Assembly (NCBI RefSeq): GCF_020012125.1
Contig: NZ_JAIFAG010000001.1
Location: forward strand, 2,852,001-2,916,000
Reading direction: 5' to 3'
Origin: Hymenobacter psoromatis
Lineage (GTDB): Bacteria > Bacteroidota > Bacteroidia > Cytophagales > Hymenobacteraceae
Length of the DNA stretch: 64,000 nt
The notes below the pieces were generated by a model. It was not told the origin of the DNA and ran no database searches. It was given only the letters and a program-made list of their open reading frames with translations. Below are positions 1 through 9,528 of the stretch, piece by piece. The translations under genes were made by a program, and so were the position numbers. Every line of letters starts with the position of its first letter. Positions within the stretch are counted from its first letter, which is position 1.

Positions 1-404
1 TCCTTCTGCTGCGTGTCCAGGGCCGTGAGGAAGGCCCGGCGCTGCACGACATCGCAGGCCAGGAAGGCTTTACCCTGCATTTTCTGGCAGTCCTGGTCGA
101 GCTGGGTGAGGCCGGTGAGGAAGACCTTCTGGTCTTCCGGCTTGTAGCAGTCGCGCACCATTACTTCCATAAAGCCACCCACGTTGGCAGCCTTAGCCCC
201 CGGCGTGGCGGTGGCGGGCAAAATGGTTTCCCCCACCTCATTGAGCAGGCCCACCTGGGCGGGGGTGAAGGCTACCTTGGTGGCGGCGTCTCCCGCCTCC
301 TTGCTGGTGGGCGCAGAGCAGCTGGTCAGGAAATAATCGGCTCCGATAACGGTGCCACCCATCAGGAGGGCCACGCGGGCCAGGGCATCACGGCGGTTCA
401 TCAT
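1..404 (-). CDS. Gluconate 2-dehydrogenase subunit 3 family protein (3' part missing)
   Basis: This is the small, non-catalytic subunit that accompanies GMC-type flavin dehydrogenases and is probably exported with them. The visible 134 residues start MMNRRDALARVALLMGG, a twin-arginine-like signal, followed by a hydrophobic stretch and a Cys (LTSC) that could be lipidated. After that comes the typical 'TPAQVGLLNEVGETILPATATPGAKA' type of start of the family, here seen as FTPAQVGLLNEVGE and then ILPATATPGAKAANVGGF. The start is 11 bases after the stop of the GMC gene, so the two are one operon. The reading frame is open to the window edge, so the C-terminus is not seen. There are two adjacent ATG codons (404 and 401) and either may be used. 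The family call rests on the signal, the motif and the neighbour. Confidence 0.8.
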   Translation of the reverse strand, partial: MMNRRDALARVALLMGGTVIGADYFLTSCSAPTSKEAGDAATKVAFTPAQVGLLNEVGETILPATATPGAKAANVGGFMEVMVRDCYKPEDQKVFLTGLTQLDQDCQKMQGKAFLACDVVQRRAFLTALDTQQK

Positions 405-415
405 GGGGGTAGGAA

Positions 416-2092
416 TTAAAGGTTTTGCTTTTTCAGCTCGCCCACGGCGTGGTCCACGGCGCGGGCCGTGAGGGCCATGTAGGTGAGCGAGGGGTTCTGG
501 CAGGCGGTTGAAACCATCGCGGAGCCGTCGGTCACGTATACGTTGGGGGCGTCCCAGACCTGGTTGTGGGCGTTCAGAACCGATGTTTTGGGGTCCCTAC
601 CCATGCGGGCGGTGCCCATCTCGTGGATGCCGCCGCCCAGGGTGTAGCCGTTGTTGTAGGGCTTCACGTCCTTCAACCCCGCTTTTTCGAGCATTTCCTG
701 CGCATCGTTCATCATGTCGATGCGCATTTTCTGCTCGTTATCGCGGATGGTGGCATCTATCGCCAGCACGGGCAGGCCCCACTTGTCCTTCTTGGTTTTG
801 TCGAGGTAGGTGCGGTTGTCATGGTAGGGTAGGGTTTCGCCAAAGCCCGTCATGCCCATCGTCCACTGGCCGGGCTCGCTGAGCGCATCCTTGAAATCGC
901 CGCCCATGCCCATCTCCGGAATTTCGCGGCTCCAGCCTTCGCGGCCGGCGCTGCCCTGGTAGCCAAAGCCGCGGATGTAGTCGCGCTTATCGCCAAACAG
1001 GTTGCGGTAGCGCGGCACGTAAATGCCGTTGGCGCGGCGGCCGAACACGTACTTGTCTTCGTAGCCGGGCATGGTACCGTGCGCGCCGGCCCGGAAGTGG
1101 TGGTCCATCAGGTTGTGGCCCAGCTCGCCGCTGCTGCTGCCCAGGCCCTCGGGCCACACGTCGGTGGCCGAGTTCATCAGCACCCAGGCCGAGTTCAGGG
1201 TCGAGGCGTTGAGGAAGATAACCTTGGCGTAGTACTCCACCGTCTGGTTGGTTTCGGCATCGAGCACCTCTACCCCCTTGGCCCGCTTGGTATCCTTGTC
1301 GTAGAGGATTTTGGTGACGATGGAAAACGGCCGCAGCGTGAGATTGCCGGTGGCCACGGCGGCGGGCAGCGTGGCCGACTGCGTGCTGAAATACGCCCCG
1401 AATGGGCAGCCCAGCCAGCACTTGTTGCGGTACTGGCAGCTGATGCGGTCGTGGTGGTTCTGAGTGATGTTGGCCGTGCGGCCGATAATCATGCGCCGGT
1501 GCTCGTAATTCTTTTTGATGCGGGCGGCTACGTCTTTTTCCACCACGTTCATCTCCATCGCGGGCATGTAGTCGCCGTCGGGCAGTTGCGCCAGGCCGTC
1601 GCGGTTGCCGCTGATGCCCGCAAATTTTTCGGCGTGGCTGTACCAAGGCGCGAGGTCTTTGTAGCGAATGGGCCAGTCTACGGCGATGCCATCCTTGGCG
1701 TTGGCCTCGAAGTCGTAGTCGCTGAGGCGGTAGCTCTGCCGGCCCCACATCAGCGAGCGCCCGCCCACCTGGTAGCCCCGAAACCAGTCGAAGGGCTTCT
1801 TCTCCACGTAGGGACTCTGCTTTTCGTTGACCCAGAAATCGAGGTTGGTTTCGTTGAGCGTGTAGTCGCGGCTCAGCACGGGGTAGTCGGCAATCATCTG
1901 CTGGGTTTTGCCGCCGCGGTGCGGAAACTCCCAGGGAGCTTTGTTGGCATTCACGTAGTCCTTGATGTGCTCGACGTTGCGGCCCCGCTCCAGCATAATG
2001 GTTTTTAAGCCCTTCTCCGTCAGTTCTTTTGCGGCCCAGCCGCCCGAGATGCCCGAGCCAATGACAATGGCATCATACGTATTTTTATCCAT
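416..2092 (-). CDS. GMC family oxidoreductase (sugar/alcohol dehydrogenase, FAD)
   Basis: This is a 558-residue FAD-dependent dehydrogenase of the glucose-methanol-choline family. It has the Rossmann dinucleotide motif GSGISG (residues 12-17). The C-terminal active-site pair of the family is seen as His490 (HEMGTARMG) and Asn533 (CQNPSLT). Cysteines 219, 225 and 229 (CQYRNKCWLGC) resemble the Fe-S ligands reported for bacterial FAD-glucose dehydrogenase catalytic subunits, which would pass electrons onward rather than to oxygen. That role is an inference. The downstream small subunit supports a periplasmic dehydrogenase complex acting on a sugar or glucoside (known relatives include glucoside 3-dehydrogenases). 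There is no signal peptide, so export would rely on the partner's twin-arginine-like signal. The substrate cannot be read from the sequence. Confidence 0.88.
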   Translation of the reverse strand: MDKNTYDAIVIGSGISGGWAAKELTEKGLKTIMLERGRNVEHIKDYVNANKAPWEFPHRGGKTQQMIADYPVLSRDYTLNETNLDFWVNEKQSPYVEKKPFDWFRGYQVGGRSLMWGRQSYRLSDYDFEANAKDGIAVDWPIRYKDLAPWYSHAEKFAGISGNRDGLAQLPDGDYMPAMEMNVVEKDVAARIKKNYEHRRMIIGRTANITQNHHDRISCQYRNKCWLGCPFGAYFSTQSATLPAAVATGNLTLRPFSIVTKILYDKDTKRAKGVEVLDAETNQTVEYYAKVIFLNASTLNSAWVLMNSATDVWPEGLGSSSGELGHNLMDHHFRAGAHGTMPGYEDKYVFGRRANGIYVPRYRNLFGDKRDYIRGFGYQGSAGREGWSREIPEMGMGGDFKDALSEPGQWTMGMTGFGETLPYHDNRTYLDKTKKDKWGLPVLAIDATIRDNEQKMRIDMMNDAQEMLEKAGLKDVKPYNNGYTLGGGIHEMGTARMGRDPKTSVLNAHNQVWDAPNVYVTDGSAMVSTACQNPSLTYMALTARAVDHAVGELKKQNL

Positions 2093-2490
2093 ATAGCTGC
2101 TGCTAAGAAAGGGGTGGGAATTTAAAGACTAGAAGCGAGAAAACAGCAACCCCGGCGGCGAGCGCGGCGGCCGGGCCAGGTAGTAGCCCGCCCAACTAGC
2201 TGGCAATGTAGCAAGACAAAACCGATAAGCTAGTCTGGGGCCGGAGGCCAACCCCTACCCCCTACCCGGTGGCAGAGGGGGCAGTAAGTGCAGGAATGGG
2301 CTGCTACGAGCCAAACTTAAAGTAGAAAAGGCGGTTGCGCGCCATTTTTTTCATGGACTCGCAGCCGGTCCCCAGGTTGCACGCTATACATCCACTTACT
2401 TGTAATTTCCTATTGCTTTACCAGCATCTACTGGTACATTTACCACACTTTACGCTAAGCTTTTGTTCCCACCCCTACTCTTCTAGTCCC
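2093..2490. other. 398-bp divergent intergenic region
   Basis: This gap lies between the divergent GMC operon and the ECF sigma gene and must carry both promoters. An open frame runs in from 2335 in phase with the sigma factor, but its translation is rich in Cys, His and Pro and does not resemble the family, so it is treated as untranslated leader. The region contains CTACCCC words (around 2259-2270) and no convincing TAnnTTTG box, hairpin or RNA gene that I could identify. Confidence 0.4.
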
Positions 2491-3087
2491 GTGAGTTCGC
2501 CAACGTTACGTGCGTACACTTCCTGGTCCGACGAGGCGCTGCTAACGGCGCTACTCGCCGACGACCGCGCGGCCTTCGCTGAAATTTATGAGCGGCACTG
2601 GTACCGCGTGTTTGCCCTAGCCTACCGCAAGCTCAAAGTCAGGGAAACGGCCGAAGAGCTGGTGCAGGACCTGTTTGCCACGCTGTGGCAAAAGCGCCGG
2701 GAGCAGGGCATTGAGCAACTGGAACACTACTTGCTTTCCGCCATCAATAGGCGCGTTATCAGCTACTTGCGAGGCAGTAAAGTGCGCATGGCCTACGCCG
2801 ACTACTGCCGCTGGACGCAAACCGCAGCCACCCAGGAAACCGAGTACGCCCTGGCCGCCGCTGACTTGTCCGAAGCTTTCGACAAGGCACTGCTACGTCT
2901 GCCCGCCCAGTCGCGCGAAGTATTTCGGCTGAGCCGGCTGGAACATTTTTCAGTACGCGAAATTTCCTTGCAGCTCAACCTGTCGGCCAAAGCCGTGGAG
3001 TATCACCTCACCAAATCGATGCGGCTGCTGCGCGGCCACTTGCGCGATTTTGTGGTGCTAGCCCTCGTTTTTTTGGTGACGCAGTAG
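2491..3087 (+). CDS. RNA polymerase sigma factor, ECF subfamily (SusCD-associated)
   Basis: This ECF sigma factor is about 198 residues long. Region 2 is visible as LLTALLADDRAAFAEIYERHW with RVFALAYRKL, and region 4 as LPAQSREVFRLSRLEHFSVREISLQLNLSAKAVEYHLTKSM, split here as LPAQSREVFRLSRLEHF and VREISLQLNLSAKAVEYHL, containing the helix-turn-helix. The upstream in-frame extension to 2335 is not family-like, so the GTG at 2491 is chosen; it gives the usual length. It is followed after 120 bases by a FecR gene and then SusC/SusD, the standard Bacteroidota arrangement in which a TonB receptor signals through FecR to release the sigma factor and switch on the locus. The target promoters cannot be seen directly. 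Confidence 0.9.
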   Translation: MSSPTLRAYTSWSDEALLTALLADDRAAFAEIYERHWYRVFALAYRKLKVRETAEELVQDLFATLWQKRREQGIEQLEHYLLSAINRRVISYLRGSKVRMAYADYCRWTQTAATQETEYALAAADLSEAFDKALLRLPAQSREVFRLSRLEHFSVREISLQLNLSAKAVEYHLTKSMRLLRGHLRDFVVLALVFLVTQ

Positions 3088-3107
3088 GGCCTTTGGAGTG
3101 GTCCACA

Positions 3108-3150
3108 CGTTTTTTTGAGAAAAAAGTTGCTTTATTTTCAAAAAAATAAG
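3108..3150 (+). promoter_or_regulatory. AT-rich imperfect inverted repeat between sigma factor and fecR
   Basis: In the 120-base gap after the sigma gene, a T7-GAGAAAA stretch is followed 11 bases later by TTTTC-A7, an imperfect inverted repeat that is far more AT-rich than the surroundings. It could be a weak terminator/attenuator after the sigma gene or an AT-rich promoter element for fecR. The sequence does not decide between these. Confidence 0.35.
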
Positions 3151-3207
3151 GCGGGCTTTTAGGGGTAGCTGGTCGTGGCGCGTCTTTCCCTTTAGACGCC
3201 CCGCTCC

Positions 3208-4254
3208 ATGATGACCCAAGCCGAATTTGACGCCATGCTTCAGCGCTACCTCGACGGCCAAAGCCGCCCTGGCGAGCAGCACCTAGTGGAGCAGTGGAGC
3301 GCGCAGTTGGGCCGCGCCGGGTACCAGCCCCTACCCCCCCCTTTGCGGGCGGAGGTGCGCCAAGCCATGTGGCAGCGTATAGCCGTGCTCACAGCCGACG
3401 CCGAAACGACGACTCCGGTCCCCGCCGTGCGGCCCCTGTGGCCCGCGGTGTGGCGCGAGCCGGCCCTGCGCTGGGCCGCCGCTGCGCTGCTCACGCTGGG
3501 AGCCGGGGCCCTGAGCTGGTGGCTACCCCGCCACCAGCCGGCCGGCACCGCCGCGCAGGCCGCCCCGCGCTGGGAGCAGCACACCAACCCCAGTGCGCAG
3601 CCTATGGCATTGCGCTTGGCCGATGGCAGCCGGGTAAATCTTTACCCGCATAGCACCCTGCGCTACCGCACCGGCCTGACGGGCCAGCGCCGGGAAGTGT
3701 ACCTCGCGGGCCAGGCCTGCTTTAAGGTTACTAAAGACCCGGCCCACCCGTTTCTGGTATATACCGATAAGCTGGTGACAACTGTGCTAGGCACCAGCTT
3801 TATGGTAACGGCCTACCCCAACCAGAAAAATACCGTGGCCGTGCGCGAGGGCCGCGTGGCCGTGCAGCGCCGCGAGGGTGCCGAGCTGGCCGCTACCCCC
3901 GCCCACCCGGCTGCCACTGGCCTGCTGCTGCTGCCCAACCAGCAGGCTACTTACTCGGCTTCGACCAAGGAGCTAGCCAAAAATCTGGTGCGGGAGCCGG
4001 TTCAGCTGACTACCGAGCCGCTTGACTTTCACAACCGGCCGGTGGCCGAAGTGCTGGCCGCTTTGGAGCACGTCTACGGCGTGAGTATCGTGTACGACCC
4101 GGCCAAGCTGCGCGACTGTACCATCACGATAAGCTTCGGGGATGAGTCGCTGTTTGAGCAGCTTGATACGCTTTGCAAAGCCTTGGATGCCAAGTATAAG
4201 CTGGCCAACAACGCCCAGATTTTATTTGAGAGCCACGGCTGTAAGGCCAGCTGA
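3208..4254 (+). CDS. FecR family anti-sigma factor
   Basis: This 348-residue inner-membrane anti-sigma regulator pairs with the ECF factor just upstream. It has a cytoplasmic N-terminal part (about 1-80) that would hold the sigma factor and one membrane segment (about 85-107, ALRWAAAALLTLGAGALSWW). A periplasmic FecR domain follows (about 120-225, with LADGSRVNLYPHSTLRY and VLGTSFMV), then a C-terminal DUF4974 domain (about 268-345, LDFHNRPVAEVLAALEHVYG) that in this family meets the STN domain of the receptor. The downstream SusC does carry an STN domain, which fits a complete receptor/FecR/sigma relay. Length and domain order are normal. Confidence 0.92.
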   Translation: MMTQAEFDAMLQRYLDGQSRPGEQHLVEQWSAQLGRAGYQPLPPPLRAEVRQAMWQRIAVLTADAETTTPVPAVRPLWPAVWREPALRWAAAALLTLGAGALSWWLPRHQPAGTAAQAAPRWEQHTNPSAQPMALRLADGSRVNLYPHSTLRYRTGLTGQRREVYLAGQACFKVTKDPAHPFLVYTDKLVTTVLGTSFMVTAYPNQKNTVAVREGRVAVQRREGAELAATPAHPAATGLLLLPNQQATYSASTKELAKNLVREPVQLTTEPLDFHNRPVAEVLAALEHVYGVSIVYDPAKLRDCTITISFGDESLFEQLDTLCKALDAKYKLANNAQILFESHGCKAS

Positions 4255-4389
4255 TAGCTGCATACCCCCCCTTTCTGCCTCGCACGCCCGGCCTCGCAAC
4301 CGGCTGCCCAGGCTCCTCTTCTGCCACGCAGCCGCCCCGCGTGCTGGTTCATACTTTCCTTTAATTCCCACCACAAACGATTCCGGCGA

Positions 4390-7300
4390 ATGAAAAACAG
4401 CCTACCCTCTCAGCGAAGCTACTGGCGCCCCACTGGGGTGCTTGCGCTTCACCTCTGCCTAGCCTACCCCCTTAGCGGGATGGCTACGGCACACGCCTCG
4501 GTCAAGACGGAGATTGTACTGGACCAGAAAATAAGCGTGCGCGTTGATTATCAAACTATTGAATCGGTGCTCACGCAGCTGGAGCAGCAGCTGCACGTGC
4601 GGTTCGTGTACAGCCCTACCCTCATTGGGGCCAACCGCCGGGTGACCCTAAAGGTGGCCGACAAGCCTCTGACGCAGGTGCTCGACGAGCTGCTGGCCCC
4701 GCGCAGAATTCAGTACGAGGTGCGCAAAAACCGCATCGTGCTGAGCAAACTAAAGCTAGCCAACGTACCCGTATCGGGCCGCGTAACGCAGGCCAACGGC
4801 GACGGCCTACCCGGCGTGACGGTGCTGGTGAAGGGTACCAACATTGGCACCTCGACCGATGCCGGCGGCAATTTTACCCTGAGCGTGCCGGAAGGTGGTA
4901 CGCTGGTATTCAGCACCGTGGGCTATACCGGCAAGGAGGTAGCCATTACCGGGGCTGATGCCAACCTGGCGGTGACGCTTCAAGAAAACGCGCAGGCGCT
5001 GAGCGAGATTGTGGTGGTGGGCTACGGCACCCAGGAGCGCCAGAGCGTGACCGGGGCCGTGGCCTCGGTATCGGGCCGCGAAATTGCCGCGCAGCCAGTG
5101 GCCGACCCGGCGCAAGCCTTGCAGGGCCGCGCCGCGGGCGTGACGGTGGTGTCCAACTCGGGTTCGCCGGGCGGGCAGGGCGGCACGTCCATCCGGGTGC
5201 GGGGCATTACCTCGGCCGGCAACAACTCGCCGCTGTACGTGGTGGACGGCTTTCCGCTGCCTGCCGCGACGGATGGCAACGGCAACCCGACTGGCACCGA
5301 AATCAACAACATCAACCCCAATGATATTGAGACGATTGACGTGCTGAAGGACGCCTCAGCCACCGCCATTTATGGGGTGCGGGCTGCCAACGGGGTAGTG
5401 CTCATCACGACCAAGCACGGCAAGGCAGGTACTTCCAATATCAACGTGGACGTGTATGCGGGCGTGCAAAACGTGTGGCGCAAGCCGAGCGTGCTCAACG
5501 CGCAGCAGTATGCGGTGCTCAACAACGAGGCCCGCAACAACTACAATGCGGAAACCAAGGTGCTGAATATCGGGGACCCGGTAGCGCTGAACCCGCTCTT
5601 CGACACGCCGGAGAAAATAGCGGCCCTACCCAATACCAACTGGATAAACTCGATTTTCCGGCCGGCCCGCATCCAGAGCTATAGCGTGGGAGCCAACGGG
5701 GGTAGCGAAAAAGCGCGCTACGCCATCAGTGCGGGTTATTTCCAGCAGGATGGCACCATCATTGGCTCCAATTTCCGGCGCTATACGCTACGCTCGAACG
5801 GAGAGATTCAGCTGACCAAGATTCTCAAAATCGGCAATAACCTTTCCTTGAGCCACCAGGAAGAGAACCCGCTGAACGGGGAGAATGATGAAATCGGCGG
5901 TCCTATTCAGCTGGCGTTGCAGGACCCGCCCTTCCGGCCCGTCTACAATGCCGATGGGAGCTTTTATGAGTTCGGAAGCCTGCCTAACGATAACTTCGGC
6001 GAGGAAAACGCGGTGACGAAGGCTTTGCGCGCGAAAAACCACAACAACCGCAACCGGGTCACGACGACCTTCTACGCTGAGATAGAGCCGTTGAAGAACC
6101 TGCGCATCCGCACCAACATCGGAGCCGACCTGCAATTCAACCAGAACGACCAGTTCTACCCCTCCATTCCGGGCTCGGCGAAGTACACGACCCAGAACGC
6201 CTCGGCCAACAGCAGCAGCAACTACAACCCGAGCTACCTGATTGAGAACACGGCCACCTACAGCACCGTGTTTGGCGGCAAGCACTCCGTGACGGCCCTG
6301 GTGGGGCAGTCGGCGCAGCAGTTCGACTACTTCTACCTGAGCGGTAGCCGCACCAGCTACACCAATAACACGCTCACCATTCTGGACCGGGGCCCGATAA
6401 ACCCCCTGATTACGAACGGCGGCGGCAACGGCCAGAGCCGCCTGCAAAGCTTCTTCGGCCGCTTGAATTACGAGTTCTCGGGCAAGTATCTGCTGTCGGC
6501 CACGGCCCGCTACGACGGCTCGTCGGCCTTCGCGCCCGGCAGCCAGTACGGCTTCTTCCCCGGCGTGTCGGCAGGCTGGCGCATCTCGGAGGAAGAATTT
6601 CTGAAGAATAACACCTCGATTAGCAACCTAAAGCTGCGGGTCGGCTACGGCAAGGTGGGTAACCCGCTGAACGCGGGCACGTTTGGCTACCTGCCTACCA
6701 TCAACGCCGACCCTACCTACGGCTACGTGCTGGGCACGGGCAGCCAGAATATTGCCAACGGCGGCGTGCCTACCCGCCTGCCCAACAGCAACCTGCGCTG
6801 GGAAAACAACATTCAGTATAACGTGGGCGTGGACGTAGGCTTCCTGCAAAACCGCCTCACGGGCTCGATAGACTTGTATACCCGCACCTCGCCTAACCTG
6901 CTGGTGAACGTGCCGGTGTCCACCGTGTCGGGCACCACCGACCCGATTGCGACCAACGCCATCGCGTCGCGCAACCGTGGCATCGACCTGTCGGTGACGA
7001 CCAATAACTTCATCAGCGCGGGCGACGGCTTCACCTGGTCCACGACGCTGAACGTGTCGGCTTATCGCAACCTGATTACTGACCTGGGCGTGGGCAAGCC
7101 CTTCAACGGGCAGGGCATTCGAGGCGGGGCCAACATCACCCGCTACGACAAAGGCGTGCCGTTTGGCTCGTTCTACGGCTATGTGGCCGACGGCCTCATC
7201 CAGACCCCCGACGAACTGGCCAAGCTGAACGCGGGCTCACCGAACGGCTTCTACCAGACGTCGGGCACGGCCCCCGGCGACATCAAGTACCGGGACCTCA

Positions 7301-7848
7301 ACGGCGACGGGGTAGTGAACGACCAGGACCGGGCGTTTATCGGCAACCCGAACCCGAAATTCACTTACGGCCTGAATAACACGCTGGGCTACAAGGGCTT
7401 CGATTTGAACATCTTCGTGCAGGGCTCGCAGGGCAACGACGTGTATAACCTGAACCGCTACTACCTGGAAGGCGGCCTGGCGGCGGCTACCAACGCCGGC
7501 ACCATCGCCCTGGACCGCTGGACCGGGCCGGGCACGAGCAACTTTGTACCCCGCGCCGTGTACAACGACCCCAACCAGAACATTCGCGCGTCGAGCCACT
7601 ACATCGAGAACGGCTCTTACCTGCGCATCAAGCTCCTGACGCTGGGCTACACCCTGCCCAAGGAACTCACCAGCGCTCTGCAAGGCAAGCGCATCCGCAT
7701 ATACGTCAGCTCGCAGAACCTGGTCACCGCCACCAAGTACACGGGCTTTGACCCGGAGCTGGGCAACAACGGCAACAGCCTTGGGGTAGACCGCGGGGTG
7801 TATCCGCAGGCCCGCTCGTTCCTGGCCGGAGTTAACGTGGGCTTCTAA
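4390..7848 (+). CDS. SusC/RagA family TonB-dependent receptor with STN domain
   Basis: This 1152-residue outer-membrane transporter for oligosaccharides has a signal peptide (about 1-37). An STN domain follows (about 48-118, ISVRVDYQTIESVLTQLEQQ), then a carboxypeptidase-regulatory-like domain (about 128-205, VSGRVTQANGDGLPGVTVLV), a TonB-box-like segment (LSEIVVVGYGTQ) and a plug (VDGFPLP ... VLKDASATAIYGVRAANGVV). The rest is a long beta-barrel that ends in an aromatic residue (GVNVGF). The STN domain marks it as a signal-transducing receptor that talks to FecR, so it is both importer and sensor. It is followed after 50 bases by susD. No frameshift or missing domain is seen. Confidence 0.95.
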   Translation: MKNSLPSQRSYWRPTGVLALHLCLAYPLSGMATAHASVKTEIVLDQKISVRVDYQTIESVLTQLEQQLHVRFVYSPTLIGANRRVTLKVADKPLTQVLDELLAPRRIQYEVRKNRIVLSKLKLANVPVSGRVTQANGDGLPGVTVLVKGTNIGTSTDAGGNFTLSVPEGGTLVFSTVGYTGKEVAITGADANLAVTLQENAQALSEIVVVGYGTQERQSVTGAVASVSGREIAAQPVADPAQALQGRAAGVTVVSNSGSPGGQGGTSIRVRGITSAGNNSPLYVVDGFPLPAATDGNGNPTGTEINNINPNDIETIDVLKDASATAIYGVRAANGVVLITTKHGKAGTSNINVDVYAGVQNVWRKPSVLNAQQYAVLNNEARNNYNAETKVLNIGDPVALNPLFDTPEKIAALPNTNWINSIFRPARIQSYSVGANGGSEKARYAISAGYFQQDGTIIGSNFRRYTLRSNGEIQLTKILKIGNNLSLSHQEENPLNGENDEIGGPIQLALQDPPFRPVYNADGSFYEFGSLPNDNFGEENAVTKALRAKNHNNRNRVTTTFYAEIEPLKNLRIRTNIGADLQFNQNDQFYPSIPGSAKYTTQNASANSSSNYNPSYLIENTATYSTVFGGKHSVTALVGQSAQQFDYFYLSGSRTSYTNNTLTILDRGPINPLITNGGGNGQSRLQSFFGRLNYEFSGKYLLSATARYDGSSAFAPGSQYGFFPGVSAGWRISEEEFLKNNTSISNLKLRVGYGKVGNPLNAGTFGYLPTINADPTYGYVLGTGSQNIANGGVPTRLPNSNLRWENNIQYNVGVDVGFLQNRLTGSIDLYTRTSPNLLVNVPVSTVSGTTDPIATNAIASRNRGIDLSVTTNNFISAGDGFTWSTTLNVSAYRNLITDLGVGKPFNGQGIRGGANITRYDKGVPFGSFYGYVADGLIQTPDELAKLNAGSPNGFYQTSGTAPGDIKYRDLNGDGVVNDQDRAFIGNPNPKFTYGLNNTLGYKGFDLNIFVQGSQGNDVYNLNRYYLEGGLAAATNAGTIALDRWTGPGTSNFVPRAVYNDPNQNIRASSHYIENGSYLRIKLLTLGYTLPKELTSALQGKRIRIYVSSQNLVTATKYTGFDPELGNNGNSLGVDRGVYPQARSFLAGVNVGF

Positions 7849-7898
7849 GTCGGCGGGCCCTACCCCTCTCATCTCCCACCCTCTTGTATTCTACTTCT

Positions 7899-9368
7899 AT
7901 GTATTTACCTAAAAAAGCCATTGGCTTCAGCCTGCTCACGCTGGGGCTGCTGGGGAGCTGCGGCAAAAGCTACCTGGAGCTGCAACCGCGCAATGCCCTC
8001 TCGACCGACCAGTTCTACCAGACCCAGGACGACGCCATTCAGGCCACTAACTCGACCTACGCGCAGCTGCGCGGGTACGGCATGTATGGGGAAGGACTGT
8101 GGTCAATGGACATCATGGCCGATAACTCGTTCGTGGGCGGCGGCGGCGCGGCCGACGGCATCGAGCTTCAGCAGCTCGATACCTACACCATTCCGTCGAG
8201 TAACCCCATCACCACGGTCTTGTTCCAACGCCCATTCCTGGGCATTGGGGCTTGCAACCAAGTGCTGGCGAATGTGCCCGGCATCAAGAACATTGACCCC
8301 GCCATCCAAAACCGCTGCCTGGGCGAGGCCGAGTTTATGCGGGCCTTCTACTACTTCAGCCTGACCCGTCTATTCGGCGACGTGCCGATTGTTCTGACTC
8401 CGCCCACTAGTGCCGGGGCAGTGGCCAACGTGAGCCGCGACCCTTCCGCAATGGTGTACGCGCAGGTGGAGAAAGACCTGCTAGATGCCATCACCAAGCT
8501 CCCGGCCACCAACTACACCGGCGACGACGTGGGCCGCGCCAATAAGTGGTCGGCCACGGCGCTGCTGGCCAAGGTGTACCTCACCGAGGGCAAGATGGCC
8601 GAAGCCGCCACCCAGGCCCAGGCTGTTATCAGCGGCTCGGGTAAGAGCCTGTGGCCCAACTACGGCGACAATTTCAACCTGGCGACCGAGAACGGCCAGG
8701 AGTCGCTGTTTGAGGTGCAGTATAAGAGTGGCCTGAACCAGTACACGCTCGACGGGCCCGGCTCGGCCATTAACGAGTTTTGGGGTGCGCGCTTCTTCGG
8801 CAATCCCTACGTGGTGAGCGGCGGCGGCTACGGCTTCAACATCCCCGAAAAGGAGTTTGTGGACGGCTACGAACCCGGCGACTTGCGCAAGGCCGTGACC
8901 CTTTTCGTGCCCGGCGACAAATATCCCGACGGGCAGGTGCAGCCCGCCAGCCTGCAAGGCGACCCCAACGGCTACAACGTGCGCAAGTTCTATGCCGGCG
9001 CGGCCTCCACCATCTGGGACTCGCCGCTGAACGTGCCCGTGCTACGCCTGGCCGAGATGTACCTCATTCTGGCCGAGGCCGATATGAACACCGGCAAAAT
9101 GGCCGACGGCCTGACGGCCCTGAACGTGGTGCGCAAACGGGCCGGCCTACCCAACGCTACCACCCTCAGCATAGACGTGGTGCTGAAGGAGCGCCGCTAC
9201 GAGCTAGCCTTTGAGATGGACCGCTGGTACGACCTGAAGCGCACGAAAACGCTGGTCAACAACCCCAACCTGATACCCAAGGGCATAAAGCCGTTTAACG
9301 ACCTGCTGCCCATTCCGCAGGTAGAGCGTGACGTGAACCCGAACCTGGGGCAGAACCCCGGCTACTAA
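7899..9368 (+). CDS. SusD/RagB family outer-membrane glycan-binding lipoprotein
   Basis: This 489-residue surface lipoprotein forms the lid of the SusC transporter and binds the incoming glycan. The lipobox is LLGSC with Cys21 when translation begins at the ATG at 7899; an upstream TTG five codons earlier would only lengthen the n-region. The N-terminal YLELQPRNALSTDQFY segment is typical of the family, as are the TPR-like helical part (GEAEFMRAFYYFSLTRLFGD) and the C-terminal RRYELAFEMDRWYDLKRT. It directly follows susC, and a hairpin with a short T-run comes just after its stop, so the susCD transcript may partly end there. Confidence 0.95.
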   Translation: MYLPKKAIGFSLLTLGLLGSCGKSYLELQPRNALSTDQFYQTQDDAIQATNSTYAQLRGYGMYGEGLWSMDIMADNSFVGGGGAADGIELQQLDTYTIPSSNPITTVLFQRPFLGIGACNQVLANVPGIKNIDPAIQNRCLGEAEFMRAFYYFSLTRLFGDVPIVLTPPTSAGAVANVSRDPSAMVYAQVEKDLLDAITKLPATNYTGDDVGRANKWSATALLAKVYLTEGKMAEAATQAQAVISGSGKSLWPNYGDNFNLATENGQESLFEVQYKSGLNQYTLDGPGSAINEFWGARFFGNPYVVSGGGYGFNIPEKEFVDGYEPGDLRKAVTLFVPGDKYPDGQVQPASLQGDPNGYNVRKFYAGAASTIWDSPLNVPVLRLAEMYLILAEADMNTGKMADGLTALNVVRKRAGLPNATTLSIDVVLKERRYELAFEMDRWYDLKRTKTLVNNPNLIPKGIKPFNDLLPIPQVERDVNPNLGQNPGY

Positions 9369-9395
9369 CCGCCCGCTGCCGCCTATCTTTTGCTA

Positions 9396-9438
9396 CCGAA
9401 CGTCATGCTCACCCTCGGGAAGCATGACGTTCGGTTTT
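9396..9438 (+). terminator. Hairpin terminator after susD (short palindrome)
   Basis: The arms CCGAACGTCATGCT (9396-9409) and AGCATGACGTTCGG (9421-9434) are perfectly complementary around an 11-base loop, and TTTT follows. The arms share the GTCATGCT core with the longer family A palindromes elsewhere in the window, so this may be a short member of that family working as a terminator. Confidence 0.6.
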
Positions 9439-9528
9439 CGGGCTGCCGCTTTGGCGGGCCAGGCCGGGCAGCCCTACCCCTCCGCTCGCGCCCAACGCGG
9501 CTTCCTACCCCTCCTCCTGCTTCCTGTT

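Noticed and set aside
2335..2490. N-terminal extension of the ECF sigma factor
   Set aside because: The 52 residues are Cys/His/Pro-rich and unlike sigma region 1 or 2. The GTG at 2491 gives normal length.
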